From Limosilactobacillus alvi (GTDB taxonomy: Bacteria; Bacillota; Bacilli; Lactobacillales; Lactobacillaceae): DNA of 46,623 nucleotides. The stretch spans positions 1-46,623 of the forward strand of contig NZ_JACJJQ010000013.1 in assembly GCF_016900115.1 (NCBI RefSeq). Direction: 5' to 3'. Shown piece after piece: positions 1 to 7,524 of this stretch. Position 1 is the first letter of the stretch. Each line of letters opens with the position of its first letter. Under the pieces are notes generated by a model. The model saw nothing but the letters and a program-made list of their open reading frames with translations, was not told where the DNA came from and ran no database searches. The position numbers and the translations under genes were made by a program.

Positions 1-420
1 TCATTTCCTATACTCGAACTCGTAGTCCCACAACCTGAAAATCAAAATATCAAAGCAAAGATAGCGGAGGTCATTTTGTGATACGGACTCGCAGTCCCTG
101 AGGCTATGGACGACCTTAGCTCTATCTTTAGGGTAATAAAAAAGTCCAGGATGGTAAAATTCATCCTGAACTAATCTTAGGTTGTTTGTCATCTCCGAAT
201 GTTACTCAGTAACTAAGGTCAAAGCAGTAGCTGAATGGCAGTTGCTTCCCTGGCGGTCGCACCAACCGATTCAGCCTTGCATGGGCTCACAAACGCCAAA
301 CCAGTTGGCTGGTTCGCTCCAAATCACGGCCTTAGTGGATAAGTGCGAACGAAAGGTCGATTCTAATGAATCAACCCTCATTTTCCCAATCAAGCCGTTG
401 AGAGGATTTTATCTTAGTTA
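1..420. repeat. Structured intergenic repeat, long copy (upstream of pdp)
   Basis: This gene-poor stretch carries a string of small hairpins: 16-28 and 85-97 (both ACT-CGN-AGT cores), the perfect 13-mer palindrome 201-213, AACCAG/CTGGTT at 299-304/309-314, and GGTCGATTC/GAATCAACC around 355-377. Two blocks recur exactly downstream of pdp: 185-223 equals 1916-1954 (39 of 39) and 325-364 equals 1958-1997 (40 of 40). The ~100 bases between these blocks are absent from the downstream copy. A 63-codon minus-strand reading frame (192 to 1) and a 79-codon plus-strand frame (182-421) run through it; both follow the repeat and have no convincing ribosome binding site, so I do not call them genes. I infer a dispersed non-coding repeat of this genome. 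Confidence 0.6.
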
Positions 421-439
421 AAGTGTTTCGTTTTACCTT

Positions 440-466
440 TTGCAAACCAAACTTTTGTGGTACCAT
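440..466 (+). promoter_or_regulatory. Promoter of pdp (extended -10)
   Basis: A -35-like TTGCAA at 440-445 is followed after 15 bases by TACCAT at 461-466, and the -10 is preceded by TGTGG, giving an extended -10 (TGTGGTACCAT). It lies 45 bases upstream of the pdp start. The same TGTGGTANNAT pattern precedes several other genes in the window. Confidence 0.5.
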
Positions 467-510
467 TTTAATAATGTAAGCGGATACATGATTGAAGGAG
501 GAGATCAAAG

Positions 511-1815
511 ATGCGAATGGTAGACATTATTGATCACAAGCGGCAAGGGCAAGAACTTACGGATGAGGAAATCCAATATTTTGTGGACGGAGTTGTCAAT
601 CAAACGATTCCGGATTATCAGATTTCAGCTTTGCTAATGGCGATATATTTCCAGTCAATGACAACCAGCGAACAAACAACTTTGACCATGAAAATGATGG
701 AATCTGGTGACCATCTGGATTTAAGTTCAATTCCTGGAATCAAGGTTGATAAACACTCAACTGGTGGGGTTGGCGATAAGACAAGTCTTCCCTTAGCAGC
801 GATGGTAGCCGCTCTGGGAATCCCGGTACCAATGATTTCGGGTCGAGGGCTTGGTCATACTGGGGGAACCTTAGACAAGCTTGAAGCTATTCCAGGCTTT
901 AAAGTGGACCTAAGTGAAGAAGAGTTTAAGGATCAGGTTAAACAAATCGGCTTAGCAATTGTTGGAGCTACTGGTGAAATTGCACCTGCGGATAAGTATA
1001 TCTATGCTTTACGGGACGTAACCGACACGGTAGATTCAATTCCTCTGATTGCTAGTTCCATTATGAGCAAGAAGATTGCTTCTGGAACGGATGCTTTGAT
1101 TATTGACGTGAAAACTGGCGCTGGGGCCTTTATGAAGGCTGAAGACGATGCGGTAAAGCTAGCCGAAGCCTTAGTGCGAATTGGCCGCCAAGCGGGACTT
1201 GATTGCAAGGCTATCATTTCCGATATGAACCAACCGCTTGGACATAAAGTCGGGAACACCCTTGAAATTGAAGAAACCTTAGATCTTCTAAAGGGAAAGG
1301 GACCAGCGGACTTACTTGAACTGGTGCTCACTCTTGGGAGTCAAATGGTGGTGATGGGCAAAAAAGCGTCAGACATCGCGGTGGGACGGAAGATGCTTGA
1401 ACAAACGATTGAAGATGGTTCAGCCTTAGCAAAGTTTAAAGCGATGATTGAAGCCCAAGGAGGCGATCCCCGGGTGGTTGATGACTATTCCTTAATGCCA
1501 CATGCTAAACAAAAGGTTGATTTTCTAGCTCCGCGGAGTGGGGTAATTAGTCAACTAACGGCGGATGAAATTGGCGTGGCGGCTATGCTTCTTGGTGGTG
1601 GACGGCAGAAGTCCGATGACCAATTAAACTATGGGGTCGGAATTGAAGTCCACAAAAAGATTGGTGAAATCGTTACCAAAGGTGAACCAGTCTTTACCAT
1701 TCATACCGACCAAGACGATCTAACTGAAGTCAAAGCTCTTTTACGGGCTAGTCTAATGGTTGAAGAAACCGCTCAGGCACCAACCTTGATTCACCAAATT
1801 GTGGATCCAAAATAG
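511..1815 (+). CDS. pdp: Pyrimidine-nucleoside phosphorylase
   Basis: The enzyme splits uridine, deoxyuridine or thymidine with phosphate into base plus (deoxy)ribose 1-phosphate, a cytosolic nucleoside-salvage step. The 434-residue length is normal for the family. The family signature SGRGLGHTGGT-DKLE begins near residue 110, and the phosphate-binding stretch KHSTGGVGDKTS lies near residue 81. The start at 511 is chosen because AAGGAGGA at 495-502 is 8 bases away; the next ATG at 517 is too far. It stands alone between two copies of a structured repeat and ends in a 16-bp terminator-like hairpin. Deoxyribose phosphate enzymes (deoB, deoC) are not adjacent. A thymidine-specific enzyme (deoA) is the alternative; the KHSTGGVGDKTS region fits the broader Gram-positive Pdp type better. 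Confidence 0.92.
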   Translation: MRMVDIIDHKRQGQELTDEEIQYFVDGVVNQTIPDYQISALLMAIYFQSMTTSEQTTLTMKMMESGDHLDLSSIPGIKVDKHSTGGVGDKTSLPLAAMVAALGIPVPMISGRGLGHTGGTLDKLEAIPGFKVDLSEEEFKDQVKQIGLAIVGATGEIAPADKYIYALRDVTDTVDSIPLIASSIMSKKIASGTDALIIDVKTGAGAFMKAEDDAVKLAEALVRIGRQAGLDCKAIISDMNQPLGHKVGNTLEIEETLDLLKGKGPADLLELVLTLGSQMVVMGKKASDIAVGRKMLEQTIEDGSALAKFKAMIEAQGGDPRVVDDYSLMPHAKQKVDFLAPRSGVISQLTADEIGVAAMLLGGGRQKSDDQLNYGVGIEVHKKIGEIVTKGEPVFTIHTDQDDLTEVKALLRASLMVEETAQAPTLIHQIVDPK

Positions 1816-1830
1816 TTGTTAGAAAGAACA

Positions 1831-2062
1831 GAAGAGGTTGGCAACAGCTTTTCTTAAATTATGTAATCAAAAGCCGAGAGAGGGTGGGAAGAAACTCAAG
1901 TTTCTTCCCACCCTCTTTGTCATCTCCGAATGTTACTCAGTAACTAAGGTCAAAAAGCACGGCCTTAGTGGATAAGTGCGAACGAAAGGTCGATTCTACG
2001 AATCAACCTTCGTCCTTCTTATCCCAACCAGGCCGTCAAGGAGCTTTTTTTCCAACCTCTTC
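1831..2062. repeat. Structured repeat, short copy, bracketed by an 11-bp inverted repeat
   Basis: The perfect inverted repeat GAAGAGGTTGG (1831-1841) and CCAACCTCTTC (2052-2062) encloses the pdp terminator hairpin and the second copy of the upstream repeat (1916-1997 matches the 5' blocks at 185-223 and 325-364). From about 1953 to 2050 the DNA folds on paper as one long imperfect hairpin: AAAAAGC with GCTTTTT, ACGGCC with GGCCGT, GGATAAG with CTTATCC, then ACGAA-GGT-GATTC with GAATC-ACC-TTCGT. It closes with a T tract, so it may also act as a terminator. No gene lies in it. Confidence 0.65.
1880..1918. terminator. Perfect 16-bp hairpin after pdp
   Basis: GAGGGTGGGAAGAAAC (1880-1895) pairs without mismatch with 1900-1915 around a TCAA loop and is followed by only three T. 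It is a strong hairpin that can end pdp transcription. Similar AGAGGNTGGGAA stems recur at 31377 and 34153. Confidence 0.7.
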
Positions 2063-2063
2063 G

Positions 2064-2924
2064 TTAATTCATAAACCCAATCTGATGATCTTTGTTGCTA
2101 TTAGCAACTTTTTTCATAAAGCCTGGTAGGGCATGGCTGATTTGATGAGGTAAAACGACGTATTGATTAATCGCAATCTCATCAGCGATGGCACTGTGAG
2201 CGTAGGTCGCCGCTAAGGTAGCTTGAATGGTATTTTTCCGGAATTGGGCGGTAAAGCCGCCAATCATTCCAGCAAGGGTATCACCCATGCCGCCAACAGC
2301 TTGGGCAGCCGAACCGATTGGTAATTTCCAATCACCATCTGGTGTATAAATTTCGGTATGGTGTTTTTTCACGAGGACAATTCCGTTTAGCTTTTCTTGC
2401 GCTGACTTGTTAGCTTCAGGAGTTTGGTCCGCAATTTTAATTCCGCTTAATCGTTGCCACTCCATTTGGTGCGGAGTAAAGACTAGTTTTCCGGCTGGTA
2501 GCGATAATTTTTCTTTAGCAAGTAAGGTAATGGCGGAACCATCAATCACGACAACTTGATCATCTATGGTATTGGCAAAGACGGTTTTTAAAACTGCTAG
2601 GCTCTCAGCTTCTTCGCCTAATCCGGGGCCAATTACAACGGTATTAACTTGGCTTGCCATTTGGGCGAGTTTTTCTTGGTTTTTAAAATCAATCACCATT
2701 GCTTCGGGAAGCTGGGTGTGTAAGGCGGTAGCGTTAAGAGGGTCGCAGGCTACCGTAACTAGGCCAGTTCCTGCATAGACTGCGGCAGTAGCAGCCATGA
2801 TAATGGCTCCACCAAATTGGTGGTTTCCGCCGACTAACAGGATTTTACCAAAGGTACCCTTAAAACTTTCTTGAGGGCGAGGTTTAATAACAGTTTGGAG
2901 AATTTCTTCGTTTAATGATTGCAT
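2064..2924 (-). CDS. nnrD: ADP/ATP-dependent (S)-NAD(P)H-hydrate dehydratase
   Basis: NnrD repairs damaged cofactor by dehydrating the S form of NAD(P)H hydrate, with a nucleotide as phosphate donor, in the cytosol. The 286-residue protein is the stand-alone C-terminal half of the YjeF family, a ribokinase-like fold: GKILLVGG near residue 26, TPHQMEW near 150 (the family TPH-E-R/W motif) and the anion-hole motif GGMGDTLAGM at 211-220. No NnrE epimerase domain is fused or adjacent. It follows the HAD gene by 14 bases on the same strand, so the two are probably co-transcribed. The ribosome binding site (AAAGAAG) is modest. Confidence 0.88.
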   Translation of the reverse strand: MQSLNEEILQTVIKPRPQESFKGTFGKILLVGGNHQFGGAIIMAATAAVYAGTGLVTVACDPLNATALHTQLPEAMVIDFKNQEKLAQMASQVNTVVIGPGLGEEAESLAVLKTVFANTIDDQVVVIDGSAITLLAKEKLSLPAGKLVFTPHQMEWQRLSGIKIADQTPEANKSAQEKLNGIVLVKKHHTEIYTPDGDWKLPIGSAAQAVGGMGDTLAGMIGGFTAQFRKNTIQATLAATYAHSAIADEIAINQYVVLPHQISHALPGFMKKVANSNKDHQIGFMN

Positions 2925-2938
2925 GAAAAAACTTCTTT

Positions 2939-3745
2939 CTAATTTTCTAAGTATTGGGCGAGGATCTTAAGAACCCCATCATGATTATTATCAACTGGGA
3001 CATGATGGTTTGCAACTGCTTTCACAGCGGCACTTCCGTTTGGCATCGCATAGGCAAATTTAGCGAGTTTGAGCATACTAATATCGTTACCACCATCGCC
3101 AAAAGCAATCAGGTCATTACCAGTTAAGCCCCATTGATTAAGTAATTTATTGAGTGCCCAACCTTTATTAATACCTGGTTTAGTGAGATCCATTGAACCA
3201 TTACCGCTTGGGGTGACGACTAATTGTTTTTCAAAATGAGCGTCAATTTGGGCTTTAATTCCCGCAACTTCATTATCCGCAACTAAGAAAGAAATTTGGA
3301 AGTATTCATCATCTGGAAGGGGAAGCATTTTGGATAAGACCTGGTGTTTGGGATAATAAAAAGCCATGTGTTCTAAGTACTTAACTGATTGGTGCGGTGG
3401 AAAGTAGCCGATTTCTTTTCCAGCTAAGGTTGGCCAAATGTCTAATTGGTTGGTTAAGAAAGCAACCACTTCCGTTGCTAGTTGGTAATCGAGGGTTGAA
3501 GTAATTATTTCTTGGCCGTGATCAATTATTTGAGCACCGTTTTCTGCAACCACGGTTAAATCATTTGGTTGATCAAAATAGGGTAGCAATACTTGGGCCG
3601 GGTCTCCGCTTGCAACGATCACGTGGACGTCTTTAGCAGTTAATTCAGAAAATAGGTGGTTAAAAAGATCCTTATCAAAACTTTTATCATCCCGTAAAAA
3701 GGTCCCGTCCATATCAAAGGCGACGGCTTTAAATGGTAATGGCAT
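2939..3745 (-). CDS. HAD-superfamily (Cof-type) phosphatase
   Basis: A cytosolic sugar-phosphate or nucleotide phosphatase of the Cof/YidA group (HAD class IIB); the substrate cannot be told from sequence. The nucleophile motif DMDGT is at residues 11-15, VVASGD-type motif II (here VIVASGD) lies near residue 45, a conserved lysine precedes the C-terminal GDGGND motif IV near residue 215, and the length of 268 matches the family. AGAAAGGA precedes the ATG at a good distance. It is the first gene of a two-gene minus-strand unit with nnrD, divergent from pepV across a 132-base gap. Pairing of a metabolite-repair enzyme with an HAD phosphatase is suggestive of house-cleaning, but this is inference. 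Confidence 0.85.
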   Translation of the reverse strand: MPLPFKAVAFDMDGTFLRDDKSFDKDLFNHLFSELTAKDVHVIVASGDPAQVLLPYFDQPNDLTVVAENGAQIIDHGQEIITSTLDYQLATEVVAFLTNQLDIWPTLAGKEIGYFPPHQSVKYLEHMAFYYPKHQVLSKMLPLPDDEYFQISFLVADNEVAGIKAQIDAHFEKQLVVTPSGNGSMDLTKPGINKGWALNKLLNQWGLTGNDLIAFGDGGNDISMLKLAKFAYAMPNGSAAVKAVANHHVPVDNNHDGVLKILAQYLEN

Positions 3746-3797
3746 AGGTATTCCTTTCTGCTAAGTTAAAGTTAGCGGTGAAATTAATCTTTAATAA

Positions 3798-3844
3798 TGG
3801 GACTAGCGACTAAAGTCCCACTACCGTTATCATTATGGTATCAT
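3798..3844 (+). promoter_or_regulatory. Promoter of pepV with an upstream inverted repeat
   Basis: TATGGTATCAT ends at 3844 and gives an extended -10 (TATCAT 3839-3844). Just upstream, TGGGACT (3798-3804) and AGTCCCA (3814-3820) form a 7-bp inverted repeat with a 9-base centre. This repeat lies in the 132-base gap between the divergent HAD gene and pepV and could be an operator; no regulator is known. Confidence 0.4.
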
Positions 3845-3877
3845 TAAATATGAAAAACAATAATGGGAGGCTAAAAA

Positions 3878-5278
3878 ATGACGGACTGGCAAGCAAAAGC
3901 AAATGAACAAAAGGAAAATTATTTAAATGATTTAATTTCCTTAGTTAAAATTCCAAGTGTCCGGGATGATAGTAAAGCGACGGATGAATATCCTCTTGGC
4001 CCGGCGCCAGCACAAGCTTTAAGTGCCTTTTTGGAGATGGCAGAACAAGATGGTTTTAAGACGAAGAATATCGATAACCTGGTTGGGTACGCTGAATGGG
4101 GTCAAGGAGATGAAACCTTAGCTATCCTTGCCCATCTTGATGTGATGCCAGCGGGGAATGGATGGAATTCGGATCCGTTTAATCCAATTATCAAGGATGA
4201 CAATTTAATAGGCCGGGGAGTTTCTGATGATAAAGGTCCTGGGATGGCAGCTTACTATGCCATGAAAACTTTGAAGGATATGGGCGTGGAACCAAACAAG
4301 AAGGTTCGTTTTATTGTTGGAACTGATGAAGAAAGTAATTGGACCGGGATGAAGCGCTACTTTGAAGTCGAACCAGAACCAACTTACGGCTTCTCACCAG
4401 ATGCTGAATTTCCAGTGATTAACGGGGAAAAAGGACAAGTTTCCTTACTCCTAGATTACCCAGGTGGTAATGACGGGGATGACTTATTACGGTCTTTTAA
4501 GGCTGGCTTGCGTTTTAACATGGTTCCGCGGGAAGCTGATGCCGTGGTCGAAACGGCTGATAACGAACAAGCCGTTGCTAAGTTCACTGCCTTTTTGGAT
4601 GCTAATCCGATTGAAGGAGAATGTGAACTTTCTACTGATGGGCTTCATTTCCAAGTAATTGGGAAAGCTGCCCATGGGATGGAACCAGAAAAAGGGATCA
4701 ACGCTGCCACATACTTAGCTAAGTTCTTGCAAAGCTTAAGTCTTGGTGGCCAAGCCAAGCAATTCGTTGACTTTGTGGCCGATTTCTTACATCTTGATAC
4801 TCGTTTTAACAACTTCATGGGGGCTTACCGGGATGACGTAATGGGTGACCTTACGATGAATGTTGGACTTTTGAGCTTTGATGATACTAAGGGTGGCCAA
4901 ATTGACATGAACTTCCGTTATCCAAAGGGTGTGACCCCTGATGGCCTGCAAGCTAAAGTACTCCCAGTTGCCAAGGAACATGGGATGACGGTCCACTATG
5001 AGAAGTTTGAAGTACCACACTATGTAGATGCAAATGACCCACTGGTAAAGACCTTGATGAAGGCTTATATTGACCAAACTGGGGATGAAAATGCTAGACC
5101 AGAAGTCGTTGGTGGTGGAACTTATGGTCGCTTGATGAAACGCGGGGTTGCTTTTGGGGCCTTGATGCCTACTACGCCAAATACGATGCATCAAGCTAAT
5201 GAGTATCAACCTGTTAATGATTTATTGAAGTCGATGGCAATTTATATGCAAGCAATTAATGATTTAGTTACCGATTAA
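3878..5278 (+). CDS. pepV: Dipeptidase PepV (M20 family)
   Basis: PepV is a cytosolic dinuclear zinc peptidase that cuts dipeptides and carnosine-like substrates in the last step of peptide use by lactic acid bacteria. The 466-residue length matches PepV. M20 zinc ligands are visible in order: His in HLDVMPAG (about residue 87), Asp in GVSDDKGP (about 119), the DEES pair (about 153), Asp in FSPDAEF, and the C-terminal His in NTMHQANE (about 440). GGGAGG lies just upstream of the ATG. It is monocistronic or followed by usp after 49 bases. A distantly related Xaa-His dipeptidase is the only real alternative name. Confidence 0.93.
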   Translation: MTDWQAKANEQKENYLNDLISLVKIPSVRDDSKATDEYPLGPAPAQALSAFLEMAEQDGFKTKNIDNLVGYAEWGQGDETLAILAHLDVMPAGNGWNSDPFNPIIKDDNLIGRGVSDDKGPGMAAYYAMKTLKDMGVEPNKKVRFIVGTDEESNWTGMKRYFEVEPEPTYGFSPDAEFPVINGEKGQVSLLLDYPGGNDGDDLLRSFKAGLRFNMVPREADAVVETADNEQAVAKFTAFLDANPIEGECELSTDGLHFQVIGKAAHGMEPEKGINAATYLAKFLQSLSLGGQAKQFVDFVADFLHLDTRFNNFMGAYRDDVMGDLTMNVGLLSFDDTKGGQIDMNFRYPKGVTPDGLQAKVLPVAKEHGMTVHYEKFEVPHYVDANDPLVKTLMKAYIDQTGDENARPEVVGGGTYGRLMKRGVAFGALMPTTPNTMHQANEYQPVNDLLKSMAIYMQAINDLVTD

Positions 5279-5284
5279 TATTTT

Positions 5285-5295
5285 TGTGGTAAAAT
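5285..5295 (+). promoter_or_regulatory. Extended -10 promoter of usp
   Basis: TGTGGTAAAAT spans 5285-5295, directly after the pepV stop codon. No good -35 is visible. The predicted start site would leave a leader of about 25 bases before the usp ribosome binding site. Confidence 0.4.
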
Positions 5296-5327
5296 AAAAT
5301 TACAAACATATTCCGGAGGTGGAAGCC

Positions 5328-5822
5328 ATGACAGACTATCAAAATATTTTAGTTGGAATTGATGGTTCAAAACAATCACAGTTAGCGTTTCAAAAATCAG
5401 TTGCGATCGCAAAGCGGGATCACGCATGTTTACATTTACTAAGTGTTGTAAATGGGGAACCATATCCAAATGCGATTACCTTTGGAATTTCCGATAAGGG
5501 AATTTATGACAAGGTAATCGACAAGATGAAGGCCTTGTTAGCGAAAATGAAGAAGCAAGCGGAAGAAGCAGGAGTCGAAAAGATTGTTACCTCTGTTATG
5601 GTTGGTAATGCTAAGGTTGCTTTAACGGAAACTTACCCAGTTGACCATCAAATTGATTTAATCTTAGTTGGGGCAACTGGTTTAAACACTATTGGTCGGA
5701 TGATTATCGGTTCAACGACGGCTTATATTGTGCGGCAGGCACCATGTGATGTCATCGTAGTAAAGACCAATGCGGAGAACAAGCCAGTTGATCTTAAGCA
5801 AGTAACTTATCCGGAAATATAA
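5328..5822 (+). CDS. Universal stress protein (UspA family)
   Basis: A soluble nucleotide-binding stress protein of 164 residues. The fold's beta-1 strand (NILVGIDGS) opens the protein and the ATP-binding signature G-A-T-G-x9-G-S (GATGLNTIGRMIIGST) lies near its end, followed by the usual PCDVIVVK strand. The start is the ATG at 5328, which has GGAGG 8 bases upstream; an upstream in-frame GTG (5319) overlaps that ribosome binding site and is rejected. It has its own promoter after pepV and a strong terminator behind it. Its partner or trigger cannot be told from sequence. Confidence 0.9.
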   Translation: MTDYQNILVGIDGSKQSQLAFQKSVAIAKRDHACLHLLSVVNGEPYPNAITFGISDKGIYDKVIDKMKALLAKMKKQAEEAGVEKIVTSVMVGNAKVALTETYPVDHQIDLILVGATGLNTIGRMIIGSTTAYIVRQAPCDVIVVKTNAENKPVDLKQVTYPEI

Positions 5823-5844
5823 TTTTGATTTTGTGGTAGATTGG

Positions 5845-5881
5845 CCCAAGTATCAGGAAATTCCTGAACTTGGGTTTTTTT
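5845..5881 (+). terminator. Rho-independent terminator after usp
   Basis: CCCAAGT (5845-5851) pairs with ACTTGGG (5868-5874) and the inner TCAGGA with TCCTGA, followed by seven T. Confidence 0.9.
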
Positions 5882-5918
5882 GAAGTCAAAGTTAAGTAAG
5901 TGAAATATTACATAATGG

Positions 5919-5946
5919 TTACAATTTCCTAAGTCCATGATAAAAT
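5919..5946 (+). promoter_or_regulatory. Promoter of the L,D-transpeptidase gene
   Basis: TTACAA (5919-5924), a 16-base spacer and TAAAAT (5941-5946) with an upstream TGA giving an extended -10. It lies 38 bases before the start codon. Confidence 0.65.
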
Positions 5947-5983
5947 AATAGTAGTTTTATCGGATGGCTTGGAGGGATGAGCA

Positions 5984-7372
5984 ATGAAGAAAAAGCAACC
6001 GTGGACGTGGCTAGGAATCGGGTTAGTAGTAGTTGTCCTGGTTGGTCTAGGAAGTGGCTATTATCACCACACCTATTTTAACCAGAACGTTAAAATTAAT
6101 GGGATTAAGGTTAGTGGTTTAACTGTAGAACAAGCCTACCAAAAGATAAAAGCAACAAAGGTAACCAACCGGGTTTACCTAAATAATCACCTAGTTTTTG
6201 ATGGTAAGGATAGCCAACCGGTTTACGGGAAAGATGCAAAGAAAAAACTGAGTCAAATGTTAGCTAAGCAGGCTTCTGTTTTGCCAAGTGATAAGCAGTA
6301 TAACTTTGTTTTAGCACCCCAAAACACTAATAAATTAGTGGAAGCCGATATGAAGGCAACCTTAGAATTTCGGCTTGGACAGTTGAATGAAGGTAAAAAA
6401 TTACCAGTGGATGCAAAAGCTGTTTGGCATAATAACAAAGTTTCAGTTATTGAGGCGAAACAAGGAACGGCTTTGGATCAAGAACAAGTCTTAAAGGATT
6501 TCGCTAAGGAAAAGTTTGCGCCAACGATTCGACTAACGGCTAAAGTTAAAAAGCCGCTGTCAAGTCAAAGTACAACGGTCCAAAAAGAAAAGCAAGCCTT
6601 AAAAAAGTTAAACAATGGTTCGGTTAAGTACCAAGTCGCTGGTCATAATTATCAAGTTAAGGCGACGGAAGTAATTAAAGAAGCTACTTACCAAAATGGT
6701 AAGTATCAATTTACTCCAATTAAAGCGGCAACTGTGATCCAAAAAATTAATGCTGAACAAGCTACGCTGGGAAAGAAATTTAAGTTTAAGACCCATGACG
6801 GTAAAGTGATCACCACTGCGGCAGATGGTGATTATGGCTGGAAGATCATGACTAGCCGGGCTGCGGATACGATTGGTAATGCGATTGTTAAGAAGCAAGC
6901 TTCAGTTGACGCCAAAGCGGATATTTATGGACAAGGTTACGATACCCGAGGAATTGGTTATGGGGTTACCCAAAATGATGGCTTAGGAAATACCTATGCC
7001 GAGGTTTCAATTGCCGATCAACATGCTTGGTTCTACCGGGATGGTAAATTAGTTGCTTCGGCTGATGTTGTAACTGGAAAGCATAGTACTGGGGATGATA
7101 CACCAAAGGGAGTTTGGTACATCATGTATCAACAGATGCATACTACTTTGCGGGGGACTGGCGATAATGGGAAACCATATGCTTCACCAGTTACTTATTG
7201 GTCACCATTTACCCTTAGTGGATGTGGATTCCATGATGCTAGTTGGCGGCATAACTGGTCTTCAAGTGCTTACTTGAATGATGGTTCAAATGGTTGTGTC
7301 AACATGCATCCAGCCGACGCTGGAACGGCTTTTAAGGCGTTGAGTGTTAAGGAACCAGTTATTATTTACTGA
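5984..7372 (+). CDS. L,D-transpeptidase (YkuD domain), membrane-anchored
   Basis: Forms 3-3 peptide cross-links or attaches groups to peptidoglycan at the outer face of the membrane. A short basic N-terminus and a membrane segment (about residues 12-30) anchor it; residues 35-330 hold the putative peptidoglycan-binding region (PGBD-like), and the YkuD catalytic domain covers about 335-462. The catalytic cysteine is Cys438 in GSNGCVNM, with the upstream His in CGFHDASW. The residue before Gly-Cys is Asn rather than the more common His. Length 462 is typical for Gram-positive class enzymes with a long stalk. GGAGGGATG lies before the ATG. It stands between two terminators and so is a single-gene unit. 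Confidence 0.88.
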   Translation: MKKKQPWTWLGIGLVVVVLVGLGSGYYHHTYFNQNVKINGIKVSGLTVEQAYQKIKATKVTNRVYLNNHLVFDGKDSQPVYGKDAKKKLSQMLAKQASVLPSDKQYNFVLAPQNTNKLVEADMKATLEFRLGQLNEGKKLPVDAKAVWHNNKVSVIEAKQGTALDQEQVLKDFAKEKFAPTIRLTAKVKKPLSSQSTTVQKEKQALKKLNNGSVKYQVAGHNYQVKATEVIKEATYQNGKYQFTPIKAATVIQKINAEQATLGKKFKFKTHDGKVITTAADGDYGWKIMTSRAADTIGNAIVKKQASVDAKADIYGQGYDTRGIGYGVTQNDGLGNTYAEVSIADQHAWFYRDGKLVASADVVTGKHSTGDDTPKGVWYIMYQQMHTTLRGTGDNGKPYASPVTYWSPFTLSGCGFHDASWRHNWSSSAYLNDGSNGCVNMHPADAGTAFKALSVKEPVIIY

Positions 7373-7393
7373 ACAAATCTGATTAATAATCTT

Positions 7394-7435
7394 AAGCAGT
7401 TAGTTAACGCTTCTTTGGTTACTGGCTGCTTTTTT
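7394..7435 (+). terminator. Terminator after the L,D-transpeptidase gene
   Basis: AAGCAG-TTAGTTAAC pairs imperfectly with GTTACT-GG-CTGCTT and is followed by a run of T (7430-7435). Confidence 0.7.
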
Positions 7436-7524
7436 GTAATTAATTAATAAAATTTATTAATTTACCCTTCTTTGCTAATTTTGCGGCCTTTTTTTCGTAT
7501 ATATATAGTATAAGGGGGAGAAAA

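Noticed and set aside
182-421. 79-codon plus-strand frame upstream of pdp
   Set aside because: It follows the repeat, has no ribosome binding site, and the matching part downstream of pdp does not keep the frame because about 100 bases are missing.
4787-5209. 140-codon minus-strand frame inside pepV
   Set aside because: It is opposite a conserved gene, has no ribosome binding site or promoter and an amino-acid make-up typical of antisense frames.
5279-5327. Structured RNA in front of the usp gene
   Set aside because: The gap is only about 50 bases and is filled by promoter and ribosome binding site.
5319-5330. GTG start for the universal stress protein
   Set aside because: The GTG overlaps the GGAGG that serves the ATG at 5328.
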